64,000 bases of DNA from positions 1 through 64,000 of the forward strand of contig JASANE010007325.1 in assembly GCA_030248225.1 (NCBI GenBank), written 5' to 3'. Position 1 is the stretch's first letter. Each line of letters starts with the position of its first letter. The DNA comes from Trileptium ribeirensis. Its lineage: Eukaryota; Nematoda; Enoplea; Enoplida; Thoracostomopsidae. Positions 22,357 to 33,630 of this stretch are shown piece after piece. The translations under genes and the position numbers were made by a program. The notes beneath the pieces were generated by a model. The model was given only the letters and a program-made list of their open reading frames with translations, did no database searches and was not told the origin of the DNA.

Positions 22357-22421
22357 CCTCGAAACATTTCTTTTGGAGCGTAGATTGAGGGGACCATCGT
22401 GGATCGAAGTACGTAGCCCAG
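22357..22421 (+). CDS. POLA1: DNA polymerase alpha catalytic subunit, exon e
   Basis: A 65-base exon: one base completing Ser, 21 codons, and one base left over. Acceptor ATGTTTTAG, donor GTATTG. It encodes LETFLLERRLRGPSWIEVRS and P. The family block is [21 protein letters not shown], identical in length. It enters in phase 2 from exon d and leaves in phase 1 into exon f. A short exon easily missed by ORF scanning. Confidence 0.93.
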
Positions 22422-22606
22422 GTATTGTGTTTATATGTAATAACTAAAAATTTGACATTACAAATATATATATTTATGCCTGATGCACAGGGAGTAGCAA
22501 TATTAACTTTTTTGTCTTTCTATATACATACACATAAAATGTACACATAGCTGTATACAAACGGGCAAAACTAATATATTATTTGATAAAAAACTAATAT
22601 ATTTGC

Positions 22607-22760
22607 ACAGCTTTCCAAAAAGTGGGGGTGGGAGCTTCGGGGTCTCAAAGAAAGGTTCATAATGGAAGGTAGATAAATTTTACCCAAAATTGTTAAACTT
22701 TTCCATATTTTCATGGATTTTTACTGTCGTGCAAGTGTTTTAGGCTTGGCATGGGTCCAC
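22607..22760 (+). mobile_element. Family D MITE, partial copy
   Basis: It begins GCACAGCTTTCCAAAAAGTG followed by a G-run, and shares the TAAATTTTACCCAAAATT and TTTCCATATTTTCATGGATT blocks with the full copies. The right half and terminal repeat were not found, so it is truncated. Confidence 0.6.
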
Positions 22761-23072
22761 CAACCCTGCTTTACCATGGACAGGTCAGGTTGTTTGAGAT
22801 ATTTTTGACATTCAGTTACAGTGTTGTAGAGTAATATGCGTCCTAAATTCTGCGAACAAACTAGTTCATGTCTTTTTATAATATTTTAAGATGAAAATTT
22901 TTGGCAAATATTATTTTTTCACTGCTATATTTATGTCTTCAATGCATGTGTCTTTATAAGTTTTCGTGCTTTTATATTGTTGGCCGTGTCTTCAACAAAA
23001 CGTTTTCATTTTTTAAATTCAGTTCAAACCTTGGTTTTCGAAATATATTTTAAAAATTATACCCTTACACTA

Positions 23073-23437
23073 CTGGCCTGTCCACAGCCCTCCGAAAAGT
23101 GGGGGGGAAACTTCGGGGGGGCTCCATGTTCATTCTCCGGGGAAATTTCAAAGTGGGGGGATAAATTTTCCTTAAAATATAAAATATTTCCATATTTTCA
23201 TGCATTTTTACTACTGTGAACGCACTTTCAAGCTAAAAAACAATATTTTAGCATTATATATAGTGGTAATTAATGTTTAAAAAACCATTTGCAAACAAAG
23301 AACATAAATTTTCAGACATAAAAATTTTTGGAATTAGTTGAACATGGGGGGTTTCGGCCGAGTGGGGGGAGACGGACATGGGGGGATTTGGAAAGTGGGG
23401 GGGGGGGTCCCCCCACCCCCCACTGTGGACAGGCCAG
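23073..23437 (+). mobile_element. Family D MITE, copy 2
   Basis: Termini CTGGCCTGTCCACAGCCCTC and CACTGTGGACAGGCCAG are near-perfect inverted repeats of about 15 bp. The target duplication CACTA is exact (23068-23072 and 23438-23442). The 365-bp interior matches the other copies and has long G and C runs next to both ends. Confidence 0.9.
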
Positions 23438-24568
23438 CACTAATCAGACATGGTTTTGCTTAATAAATGTTGGGCACATGCTCATTGTACATCATGGATA
23501 TTTAAAGATGCGCGAGGTACCTTATGGCCGTGCAAACATTGATTTCAAAGTTGCACATACACTCTTCCTCTGGGCTAATCGAAGAAGAAACTAAACAGCT
23601 TTATGGGTAATACACATATCTCTAGCTTTTGCTGTTGTTCTGTATTCCTTTATAATCGTTTTGTGGTATATTGCGGTGCTTACTGTTTTGGCGAAAGAAA
23701 TACTTTGATATCTTAAATTCATGTATATATGTCGACATTGCCTGCCTACAGTAAATAATTAATTTGTAACTGTAACGCATTAAAAGTCAACTTTTGGCAG
23801 CTTCCTTTAGTGATGATAAAAACACTTTTTTTAGCTAAGACAAATTCACCTGTTTTTTATTGCATAAGCACAGTTAGTTTACCTTGGACAAATGTACCTC
23901 ATTTATAGTAGGCTTGATGACGTCAATTTTGTTGGTTAACATGACCGGGTCTGATTTTGTGTTACAGATTAGGCCAGTAATAAAAGCAATATTTATTCAG
24001 TGCTGTTCGGAAATTTTTTATGTAAGCTAATCGCTGAAAAGTGGTCAACGTACGGAGTTTTGCATTAGGAAGTATCGGGAAATATATACTGAATACTTAT
24101 CACGACGCTTCGTGCTGTCAGTGTTTAGTGTCTGCGTATCGCGTATGTTTACTAACCTGGTATCAAATAGATGTATAGGCATCGCTATAATACATCTCGG
24201 TAGGGCCAAAGTCTGTGGCGGAGGCACGAGCCAGGGGCATCCTCTATCGAACTGGGCTGGTGAACGAAAAAGAGTCTGCGGGATCAACATGTTTCTAAAA
24301 AATTTTATGGTTTAAAATGAACATTGGGCATCGAAAATATGAACCGGAGGCGACCTCGCAGCGAGCCATTGGACGCCACCTGAGCCCATTGTCGAGATGC
24401 CAGTAATAATTTGATAGTACGCACTATATTTTATGCTACAATTTTAAACTATATTATTTGATTAGAGGTTGTAAGAATACTTGTAAAATTGAACGGTGTT
24501 CATGTCTATAATTAGTAACTAATGTGTGTTGCTAGAGTGTAACCTTTATGATTTATTTATATTTTCAG

Positions 24569-24726
24569 TGATACACTCACCAGCAGTCAGCTGGTGTCAA
24601 CTTGAAGTTGCCATAGATCACCCTCCTGGCGTTACTGTTTCTTCCGTGCAAGACCGGCCGCCACCACTTCGATTGATGACTGTTCAGTTTGCAACATCGG
24701 CGTCAGCGAACGGCTCAACCAGACAA
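24569..24726 (+). CDS. POLA1: DNA polymerase alpha catalytic subunit, exon f (exonuclease-like domain, Exo I region)
   Basis: Two bases completing Val, then 52 codons, acceptor TATTTTCAG and donor GTATTT. It encodes IHSPAVSWCQLEVAIDHPPG and continues to DRPPPLRLMTVQFATSASAN-GSTRQ. The landmark P-V-S-W-C-K-V-E and the S-P-P-P-L-x-x-M-x-F region of the family are both present with equal spacing. In proofreading family-B polymerases the following strand carries the Exo I Asp-x-Glu pair. Here it reads M-T-V-Q-F-A-T-S, without those acids, as expected for the exonuclease-dead alpha subunit. It leaves in phase 0. Confidence 0.93.
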
Positions 24727-25012
24727 GTATTTATATCGAAACGCTGATAAAATATAATATAATAAAAAATTTACTTGCGAGAGGGATGTGAATATATGCG
24801 TACGTCGGTATTTTGCCTGTAAACACTCATTCGTTAGGAACCTGAGATAGCGAAGTTTGGTACTGTTGAAAAATGTATGTGGTCTCTGTGATTTTACTAT
24901 ATCGCACCCGTGAATACCCAAGACCCACCTCTTTTGTTTTGGCTGAAATTTGCTGTTTTGGCAATTTTGTGGTTTTCTTCATGCAAGCCACGAAGATTAT
25001 AAAATTTTGTGG

Positions 25013-25160
25013 TGTAGTCCAAAGTGGGGCGGTACGGCATTTTCGGCTATCCCCCCGACAAAATGGAGGTACCCCAGGCTCGTACCCACCGGCAAATTTT
25101 CGGGTACCCCCGGCTCAGAGCCCCGTGCTGAAAAAAATTAACGTCTAGACGCGACAAAAT
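25013..25160 (-). mobile_element. GC-rich MITE (family E), copy 1, truncated
   Basis: It is the inverse of the element at 46609-46803. It begins near TGTAGTCCAAAGTGGGGC, passes GGCATTTTCGGC, CCCGACAAAATGGAGGTACC and CCCCGTGCTGAAAAAAATTA, and ends at TCTAGACGCGACAAAAT. The other half of the element is missing; a Tc1-like MITE starts 12 bp further on. Confidence 0.7.
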
Positions 25161-25171
25161 AAAATAAAATA

Positions 25172-25414
25172 CAGTCGCGGCCAGAAATAAGTGCAATCGA
25201 AAACGATCGAAATCGCAATCGATCGAAAATTCGTTTAATCGCAATCGATCGAAATTTCGTTTAATCGAAAAAAATGGGAATTTTAAAATTTTGAAAATTA
25301 TCTAATTGCGCGAAAATCGAAAACGATCGAAATCGACCGAAATTTCGTTTAATCGAAATTGAAATCGATCGAAATTTCGATCGATTATTTTGCACTTATT
25401 TCTGGCCGTGACTG
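25172..25414. mobile_element. Tc1/mariner-like MITE, copy 1
   Basis: Termini CAGTCGCGGCCAGAAATAAG and CTTATTTCTGGCCGTGACTG are inverted repeats flanked by TA on both sides (25170-25171 and 25415-25416), the classic target of Tc1/mariner transposases. The 243-bp interior is a quasi-palindromic set of repeats of an ATCGATCGAAATTTCGTTTA unit. Related copies are at 33168-33417, 36290 and 39922-40248. Confidence 0.9.
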
Positions 25415-25833
25415 TAATAGATTGTTTCTCCCAAAGACGTTGCGGAAAATCGCTGATTCCCGCTTGATAATGACCGATAGTGCGGAACCCGCTTAAAACT
25501 CTATGCTAGGACGGACAACCGACGTCCGATTTCTTCCACTTGTCTGCGCAGCATGCATCGTCCAATTTCACAAGATGCTTTATGCAACAAATCTTCAGTA
25601 AGATACCATAAGGGTGAATATTGATTACTATATAAATTGTATTGCAATGTACTATAAATTTTGCTGTAAAGTTAGGTAAATCTTAGCGCTGCAAGCCTGA
25701 TTACGATGTATATATGCACAGCATTTTGCGGCTAAAATGTAGTAGAACCCACTCTGGTAGTCTGAAACAAGTTCGGTCATAAAAATTTATACATTTCGCT
25801 GGTTTATCCACATCTTTCATAAACATGAAATAC

Positions 25834-26170
25834 TTTGACTGGCTAGTTACCGGCCCCCGGCTATAATTTCCGAGGCCCCATATATTCATTCTCGGAAAGA
25901 TTTCAAAGTTGGAGAACAATATTTTGTTGTATATGGTGTATGTTTTCAGGAACTTTAACTTTTCGCAGCACTTAAGTATTAGAAATAGTATATAGTAATT
26001 AATGTTTGAAATATAATTATCTAAATTATACAAAAACCAGTGAGTTCAAGGACATAACAAAATCGTTGATAAGAAGAACAAGGGAATGCCAGCGGGGGGA
26101 GCATGAGAGAAAATCTGACAAACACGGCTATTTAAAAAATGCCTTCCCCCTAGTTTCTCAGACCAGTTCT
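25834..26170 (+). mobile_element. Diverged MITE with family E start and family D interior
   Basis: It starts CTGGCTAGTTACCGGCCCCC with CGGCTATAATTTCCGAGG, which is the family E terminal text. It then runs into CATATATTCATTCTCGGAAA, TTTCAAAGTTGG and TAGTAATTAATGTTTG, which is family D interior text. The right end near 26150 is poorly preserved. It may be a recombinant or an ancestor-like copy linking the two families. Confidence 0.5.
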
Positions 26171-27719
26171 CAGTGACCCGCTATTGGTTAACGGAAGCAA
26201 GCGGTACATAGTCGGTTTTGTGGCTGCTATGATTGTATAATGGTGAAGCAGTGGTTAAGCAGTGATTCGGGTTTGTTGCTTTTAAAGGTCAGGTTTTTTG
26301 AATAATGATAGTAGTGTTTTATTTAAAGTTTTTCATTTACGAGTTCAGCCACATTTTCGTAGCACCATCGAACACTGTTCGATCACATGTCGAACACATT
26401 CGAACAAAACAATAATTTCATCAGAACTTTCGAATATGGGCCGTTTAAACAATACAGTTTTCGAACATGTCTCGAATTAACAACGGTTATTTCTGGCAGG
26501 GACTGCAGATTTTTTACTATCATTGTTTAGATACATCAAGTCTTGAATTATTTTTGTTACTATGAAATCACTGTATTTACGCATACATTAAACTGAGGAT
26601 GGCTCAGTCTAGACTGTCAGAAATTTCACTGCACATTTGCCTCAACTGCATCAAAGACACTAAAGTTAGGGAGCGTTTATATGTGCTCAGTATCCGGACC
26701 TTATTAACGAAAATTCAGATTTGTCGCGGACTGCACGAGATTCTAAATCTAGTTTGTTTGGGATTGTGTAACTAGCGCTTGTCGATACATAACTGGATGC
26801 TTTGACGAACCGTTGGGTATATGCAGATTTTCTTACTGTCGTGTTAGTCCCTAATGATTTTTATGTTAGGAGCATCATTTATTTGCTTAGAACGAAAAAC
26901 GGCTCCAAATATAAATATTAAGGTGCCGGTGTGAGTTGAACCAGTATTTTCTGTTCTAGTAGGACGGCACACCGCGGTAGACAACTGAACCGCACAGCAA
27001 CCAACGGACGTACATGACAGAAATTAAACATGTAAAGCTAGTTACCTGAATTTGACGGACAAAAGCACTTCACGTTTGGAAAGACGAACTGGATCACCAT
27101 CTATATCCTAGCCCATGCGTCTTTCTAGTGTGTTCAACACTAAAAAACCATACAGATTGAGCAAGCTGCTGATGAGAAAGCAGCTGTATAGCTTACTCAA
27201 CGATTACGCAGTAGTAGGGGAACATTAATGGTTGGTATTACCTAGGGTAAATCCAACGGTAAATATTTTGTCTCTACTCTAATTATACTTATTTGAAAAT
27301 TTATACTCTTGTTTGTATTTGATTGATTACTAGTTTACATCGCCATGTTAATGCATATTGTTTTACGGTGCATAGTTTTAGATAATTGGTGCCGGAGTGC
27401 TGTTCAACAACTGTTACCCGTTAGACCAAGCAGCAGACAGATCAACGTGTGGCCGAAACTTGTATCATAACTATTTTTGTGGTAAGTAGTAAGCTTTGCA
27501 CATGGGTACATCGGTTAGTCTGTAGTCTTTCTCATTATTAGTATGAATGTTTTAGTATGGCTTATTGGCGTGTACGAACTAGGTTTGTGTTCATTTACAA
27601 GCAGTTGATCAATTTACGCTAGTGTTTTTTATTGCTATATTGGCATCTCCAAACTATCAAAATTATATCTAGGGCATGAATTGGGGTTCAGCTAGTTCGG
27701 AACCTGGAAAAGCTAACTT

Positions 27720-28050
27720 ACCTGGTTAGGGCCATATACCTTCAGCTCATTTGAGGTGCCGCCAAGTTGAACTGGGGAATCATAGAGTACTATAACTGTC
27801 AGAATCCTTTCAAAGATGTGTAATTAACGACTGACTATTATTATGGACATATAATAGGAGAAAGTTAGTGAAAAATATTGAAAAGTGAAATACCTGGGAA
27901 GGGCGATATACCTTCAGCTCATTTGAGGTGCCGCCAAGTTGAACTGGGGAATCATAAAGTACTATAACTGTCAGAATCCATTCAAATACATGTAATTTAG
28001 CGACTGACTGTAATTATGGGCGTATAATATCATAGGAGAAAATTATTATT
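27720..28050 (+). repeat. 172-bp tandem duplication
   Basis: Two units begin ACCTGGTTAGGGCCATATAC (27720) and ACCTGGGAAGGGCGATATAC (27892). Both contain GCCGCCAAGTTGAACTGGGG and ACTATAACTGTCAGAATCC. The region is non-coding. The GAACTGGGG text recurs near 1790, 16480 and 21930. Confidence 0.85.
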
Positions 28051-28886
28051 TTTGACCCAGGACGGAATAGTTTCGGTTTTTTAATACAATTGTGAAAATA
28101 CGCATAGTTTTATCTCAACTAACGAAACTTCACCAATTTTAGCCTTTCAGGAAAAGACCTAGGAGGGTAAACTGTGGAAACGTGGAGGAGATTGATTTTG
28201 ACCCACTCCCCGTCTTTGAAGAATCCAGGTACATAGTCGATGTGTGAGAGTGCTCTAGTTATTGCGCATGAATCCGGTCATATCTTTTGGAGCTAGTACC
28301 ACTGCGAAGCCACTCAAACCTCTAAAAACTATTTTATACTATCGTTTTGTTGTGTATAATGTGTATCTTTATGTAGGATTGTGGAAATTTATCTTCCAAT
28401 AGCTCTTCAACTGTTCGATTCCTTCAATAGCATTTGACCACTAGATATGGTGGGTACACAACCATCCAGTGCCATTGCCCTTAGGTATTGTTTTAACAGG
28501 ATTTAGCCAATGCCATGTCGTTTCTATTCAGGCTATCTATTTGGGGCACTTGTAGGTCGCGTTAGTAATGTCTGTTGCCTTTCGAGCGAGCGAACATTAA
28601 GTGAGCACTTGTTAGTTTTGGTGAGTACTGTACGTACGTGTGGGATTCTCTTTTGAACAGATGGTTTGTATTCACTTGTATATTTATTCGCCTACTGAAA
28701 AGGAGTATTTTTACACACTGCGCTTCATTTTACATTAGATTGTGACATGAATAGTAGTAATATAAGCTGTAGTATTGGATTTTGTTATATCTGTTTTTCT
28801 TAGGGTATCATTTTTATGCCATCTTAAAACAGCTAGGAGATGTTGTTTTGAATTTTATTGTTTATATAAATTTTATTCGTTTGCAG

Positions 28887-28901
28887 TTGGTGAAATTATT
28901 T
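28887..28901 (+). CDS. POLA1: Possible POLA1 microexon (15 bases)
   Basis: Fifteen bases, TTGGTGAAATTATTT, lie between a strong acceptor (TTCGTTTGCAG) and a consensus donor (GTAAGT). Phase 0 is preserved and the five residues are LVKLF. Exon f ends at Arg-Gln and the next clear exon starts V-N-V-C-L-D. The family has about seven more residues here, including a hydrophobic strand (E-I-I-A-M-A-A-L-V-H), which L-V-K-L-F-V-N-V could supply. The splice sites are good but the residue match is weak. The true exon for this strand may be elsewhere in 24727-29423, or absent. Confidence 0.33.
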
Positions 28902-28929
28902 GTAAGTTAGGATTGTGTCAGATGGGTTA

Positions 28930-29120
28930 ATTCAGCGGAGCTCGGCGAAGCCGAGCGAAGCGTTTTTATTTTCTGTCTGTGAGTAAAAAGGTCGGTGTCC
29001 GTCCGTTCGTTCGGTCCGACAGATCTCAAGAACCACTGAACCGATTTTAAAAAAACTGAACCACTGAACCGATTTTTTGTTTGGAAACCTATCATGTCAG
29101 AGTGTGTCACCTGATATTTG
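28930..29120. repeat. Repeat fragment with a hairpin and short duplication
   Basis: It holds GCTCGGC-GAA-GCCGAGC, a perfect 7-bp stem around 28938-28955. A CGTCCGTTCGTTCGGTC run follows, and then ACTGAACC...GATTTT is repeated twice near 29030-29080. The ACCACTGAACCGATTTT text resembles the start of family C copy 3 (ATGCCTGAACCGATTTTCAT at 41384). The class is unknown. Confidence 0.5.
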
Positions 29121-29423
29121 GGATTAAAAAATTTTGAATGGTTAATTAGTAATTAGCTGATTAGTTAATTCTATGCAGCTAAAATAGAGAATTTTGCAAT
29201 ATTTGTGTTATTTATTGAAATAGAATCGTTTCGATCAAACCAATATAGGGTTTTTGGGTCGAAGAATTCAAATATAATATTTTTACCAATGATAAAGCCC
29301 TATGCCCTATGTAATGTAGTTACAAGAACATAAAATTGAGTACATTCGTAATGCCACAGCCCAAGCTTCGCTCACAAATGTAGTTCCACTACCGACTAGT
29401 ATATTTTCGTTTTGTTCAAAGAG

Positions 29424-29537
29424 GTTAACGTTTGTTTGGACAACAGTTTCCGTCATGGTCTAGCAACTGTTTCAGGCATATCAAAACCGGAAAATCAAGT
29501 GTTTCCTTTCGATTTTCACCGTGTTCTTGCTAAAAGG
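29424..29537 (+). CDS. POLA1: DNA polymerase alpha catalytic subunit, exon g
   Basis: Thirty-eight codons if the acceptor is CAAAGAG before 29424; a more canonical acceptor CAACAG before 29447 would need a phase-2 upstream exon. Donor GTAATG. It encodes VNVCLDNSFRHGLATVSGIS, KPENQVFPFDFHRVLAKR. The family block V-V-S-K-P-x-D-x-I-F-P-Y-A-F-K-E-V-I-E-K-K is clear in the second half. The 3' boundary is secure; the 5' boundary is uncertain. Confidence 0.85.
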
Positions 29538-29754
29538 GTAATGATATTCGTTTATCTAATTATATAATAGAAAGTATTATCTTTTTGCTACCACTGGTTT
29601 ATGATCAAAAAAATTGCCACGGGTATTATTCTGAATTCGCTAATGGAAAATTGATATAATTGAAGAAAACGTAATAAACAGAGTGCCGTGCAAAATTAAT
29701 GCTCATGTATTTCTTTGCAAATATCTTTGTTTGGCAAAAGGCGTACGCAGCTGC

Positions 29755-31095
29755 ACTCTGCGTCGCAGCTCCTTAATCTTAGCTTGGTGAATACTAACTT
29801 TAAGCACAAGCAGCGACATCGACAAGCATAAAAATCTCCCGGTGGCGGCTTCTTTCAGTTGGACCATGTCCTAATCACTTCGCAACTACAAATAATATTC
29901 ATCGATTGTCGCACATTTTGGGGCAGCTGGCTGCACACAGGTCATGACATGGTCACTGGCAAATTTAGGGACAAACTCATCGTACTAAGCATTCGTCGAA
30001 TTTTGCTGGTCTGCGACATCCACAGATCGCGAAGAATTCAACGCTGCCACTAACTGATTTGGGCAGCTAACAGAAACGACATCTGTTGAAGAATGTTTTA
30101 ATTATTCTTTGAAGACTAACGTCACGGCGGCTGTGGACGAGGTATTTGAAAAAAAGTGCACAAAAAGAGGCAGTAGGTCAGCGACCTAACCGTCGCTGTA
30201 TCCGAACAACACAAACCCACAATAGGGTTGGGTCCCTAGATCGGTTCTCCGGCAGCTCTTTGGCGAAAACATTTAAGAGGATAAAAACGGTGTGACGACG
30301 ACATTGTGTTTCATTTGTCGAAAGCGGCTGCCATACATGACGTGCTTAAAGTATTAAGTCTGACCCAATCGCAGCGCAACACTCAAGTTATAATAAGAGA
30401 TGGTGACAGAATCTCAGTGGCTACAGCTTCTGCACAGCTGAACCGATAGCGCCATCATTTCGATGCGCTCTTAAATCGCAACGCTCCGGATCAGCCAATT
30501 TCCGGTGTCTATCTGAAGTTTTCGGGCTTTTACGACTGCAATTGTACAACCCCGTGTGAAGACGAAGTCGTTCAAGCCTTAAGGTGCTTTCGAAACATAC
30601 GAGCAGCAGGCGCTGACGGAATCCCACCGGAGTACTACAAAGCAGGCAATGCTGCGCTAGCGAAGCAGCTTCATTGATTAACTGCTAAAATTTGGCTTAT
30701 CGTTGGCGTTATCCTGTTTTACAAAAAGGGAGATAAATCAGATTGTGCCAACTACAGGGGCATCTCTCTGCTCAATATTGCATTCAAAGTGGTAGAAGCC
30801 GTGATTGCTAGTTCCTTCAAGTAACGCCATGCGCAGTTCATGCGAGACGAGCAATGTGGATTCCGTCCCGACCGTGGCACGCCGGATCAGGTTTTGATCT
30901 TGCGACTGGTACTGCTGGCTACTCAAAACCTCGGAAATTATACCCGGGGGCCCAGGCAATCGACTGCGATAGCATTCGTGGACTTTAAGGCAGTGTTCGA
31001 CTCTGTTCACAGACTGTCGCTGAATTAAATCCTGGATGCGGTCGGGGTGTCGGCTAAATTGGTACGAATGATCAGAGCTTCGTATAACATAGCAG
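29755..31095 (+). pseudogene. Non-LTR retrotransposon remnant (endonuclease tail and reverse transcriptase)
   Basis: Fragments in several frames read as a LINE. They are the end of the endonuclease (F-Q-L-D-H-V-L-I-T-S-Q, then D-C-R-T-F-W-G-S and D-M-V-T-G-K-F, 29845-29975), an R-D-G-D...L-N-R...F-D-A-L-L-N-R linker (30400-30490), A-A-G-A-D-G-I-P-P-E-Y-Y-K-A (30600-30645), F-Y-K-K-G-D-K-S-D and N-Y-R-G-I-S-L-L-N-I (30718-30785), Q-C-G-F-R-P-D-R-G-T-P-D-Q (30849-30890), then A-F-V-D-F-K-A-V-F-D-S-V-H-R (30974-31014). The downstream catalytic Y/F-A-D-D box is absent. Multiple stops and shifts make it dead. It looks like the RTE/CR1-type LINEs common in invertebrates; the clade is not fixed. Confidence 0.85.
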
Positions 31096-31710
31096 AGATT
31101 GTGTGCTGCAGTAGTGAAAGCTTTTAAATTCCGTCTATGTGTCCGTGATCATCCATAACTTGAAAATGACTAAACTGAATTTCATGATCTTGGGCTCATT
31201 CGAAGCGGCATAGTCTATTTACCGTCAATATTTCCGAATTTTTTTATTTGAGGTCTGATTCCGGGGTCAGAGGGCATAATTAGGGTTTTTTTTACACTAT
31301 TTCACACCATCTTAGTACTCTTCGCGGAAGCATAGTTATTTTTATCTTAACTTTCTAATTTTTTTCTCTGGTTGGTGTTATTTTATGGGGGTTTTCGGGC
31401 ATGGGAAACTCGTTGCCGGTGTTGGTTTTGCGCTGCGACCCATGGGTACGGGAGTATGGCCTCCCATGGTTCCTCGAGACGAAATTACTAATTTTATTGT
31501 GACGTCCTGGGAGGCTGATAGCTTGCATTGGGGGTTTTCGGGCATGGGACACTTATTGTCGGTGTTAGCTTTGTTCTAACTTGTGTGGTATTGTGTGATA
31601 TTCACAAATATATCGACGCATGCTATTGACAGCTTTTGACTGTGAAAGCAATACGCGTAGATGTACCTGTGCTTCACTACGCTGTACAATCTCGATAGGG
31701 TTACTAGTTA
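31096..31710 (+). repeat. Family C repeat, copy 2
   Basis: It starts AGATTGTGTGCTGCAGTAGT, the same start as copy 3 near 41315, and ends TCTCGATAGGGTTACTAGTT. It begins exactly where LINE similarity stops, so it either truncated the LINE or inserted at its end. Confidence 0.75.
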
Positions 31711-33167
31711 TAATTTTTAAGTACTTTGTAGTCCAGGATTATTAATCGTTCTTTATTTGAGCTACAACCCAACAGCTACAAGAAACGTGCAACAAACTAT
31801 CTTGTGAAATATGTCTTTATCAGTAGTTAAACCTTATGCTTGTGCGACCACAACATAATGCAATATGGAATATTTCACGTTGAGAAGGACTGTATAACAA
31901 CGGTAATTCACTCGGTAGCAGGAACTGGGACTGTGGAAAGCTTGAATAGTCTGGGTTTGCGGGTTTGAATAGTCTAATAGTCTATTTTGAGGTTCAACAT
32001 CGAGCTAAGGCACTGCAGTAAGACTACACTCACAGTACATTAGGTGAATCAGTGGCTGTCATTTTCAGCAGATTAGCGGCTCCTTTTCACAGTTCCCTAC
32101 GTAATAACATGCAACAAACTTATGACTAGTAAACTGAGGCAATGGCAGACGAAGGCAAGTTGCCTAGTCTATGCTCCATGCGTTCAGTGTGACGCAGTTT
32201 ATGCAACGCTGTATAGTGGAAGGGATTGTTTTTGCGCTAACGGACTAAAATATCGACAAACAAGTATTATTCCTCCTCTCCTGCCTCCGCTTCTTCAAAG
32301 TTGCAGTGTCATCATAATGTATTGAAATCTGTGTAAGATTTATTTTTAACACATTTTATATAAACAGTGCCATCATTTCTTACGTGATTTGTTTTACTAT
32401 GTATATACAAATTTCCAAGACCAAGTTTCAAGTTTAAATGGACAGATCCTATGGCTGGTTCCGTTTTGGTAAATTTCGGTTCCAGTTATTCCTAGTTGAG
32501 GAGATATACTAGTTTCATGGTTGCCACAAACAGAAAAACTTGGAAAATGGCAGAAAGGCGGTAAATAACGGGCAATTCGATATCAAAACGGGCAATCACT
32601 AAAAAACGTGAAAAACTGGAATTGTATCATAGAACTTTGGAAATTATTTTTGTGTTCCGTATTGTTACCGCTAACATGTCAAAACAAACTATCAAACTCT
32701 TGTTATCGAGGACTCAAATTTTGCAGAAAAATTTTTCCACCAAGAACAAGTTTTGCTTTTTCAATTTAGGTGAAGTCAGAGGGTTAGAGTTTTCTACATT
32801 TTTGGCCTTTTTTGGCAATTTTATATGTTGAACATACAAAAAATGGTGCGCAAATCATGGAAATTTCATCTTAGAAAGAGAGCACAACGGAAAATTTGCG
32901 CGGAATAATTGTAGCAACCCTGCTATTGATTGCGTCTTTGGGGACTTAGTGCGATATAATGGGTAAAATATACCGAAAAATGATACCAATATCACCCCAT
33001 ATATTTCGATTGGTTACAGAGATATTGCCTTTTTCCTGTATTTTGGGTTTCATGGACCCGTTCAAAAACTCGTTTTGGCTGGAATCCTGTAACATAATGA
33101 CAATAACAACACGTTATATGCAGCAATATTTATAGACAAGTTTGCTCATAGCGGGGAAATATAACTA

Positions 33168-33417
33168 CAATCACGGCCAGAAATAAGTGCAAGATAATCG
33201 ATCGATTTCCATTAAACGAAATTTTGATCTATTTCGATTAAACGAAATTTCGATGGATTTCGATCGTTTTCGATTTGCGCGCCCTTAGATAAATTTCAAA
33301 ATTTTAAAATTTCGATTTTTTCGATTAAACGAAATTTCGAACGATTGGGATTAAACGAATTTTCGATCGATTGCGATTTCGATCGTTTTCGATTGCACTT
33401 ATTTGTGGCCGCGACTC
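33168..33417. mobile_element. Tc1/mariner-like MITE, copy 2
   Basis: Termini CAATCACGGCCAGAAATAAG and CTTATTTGTGGCCGCGACTC, flanked by TA (33166-33167 and 33418-33419). The 250-bp interior is made of GATTAAACGAAATTTCGAT units in inverted arrangement, as in copy 1. Confidence 0.87.
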
Positions 33418-33630
33418 TATATATCTTAGGAAATACAGATGGAAATTAACATATACCTTGAATGGTTATGGAGATTTGGCGTTTTCCTGAATTTTTGTTT
33501 TCATGGCTTAGTCAACAACCAATTCTGACCCAACTCTGCAATATAACTAATGGCAATAACAACACGTTATGTGCCACTATATAGAGCGCCAAATTGCCGC
33601 ACATAATGAGACCAACAACAGCTATAATAT

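Larger units (their letters stand above)
22422..24568. other. POLA1 intron with MITE family D
   Basis: It holds a partial family D fragment (about 22607-22760) and a complete copy (23073-23437). The remaining sequence is AT-rich without recognisable genes. Open frames at 23328-23594, 24045-24290 and 24112-24315 are repeat-derived or unrecognised. Confidence 0.6.
24727..29423. other. POLA1 intron(s) with MITEs and a tandem duplication
   Basis: It holds GC-rich MITE family E copy 1 (25013-25160), Tc1-like MITE copy 1 (25172-25414), a diverged family D/E hybrid (25834-26170), a 172-bp tandem duplication (27720-28050) and a hairpin-rich fragment (28930-29110). From 26200 to 27700 and 28100 to 28880 nothing recognisable was seen. 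A 15-base microexon at 28887-28901 is proposed separately. Confidence 0.55.

Noticed and set aside
26580..26770. The missing POLA1 exon after exon f
   Set aside because: The open stretch after CTGTCAG has no reading with the expected E-I/hydrophobic strand and L-V-H pattern, and no good donor in the right phase.
27165..27215. A hammerhead ribozyme (CTGATGAG text)
   Set aside because: The core text CTGATGAGAAA is present, but stem II is missing. The sequence is better explained as a simple AGCTGCT/AGCAGCT hairpin.
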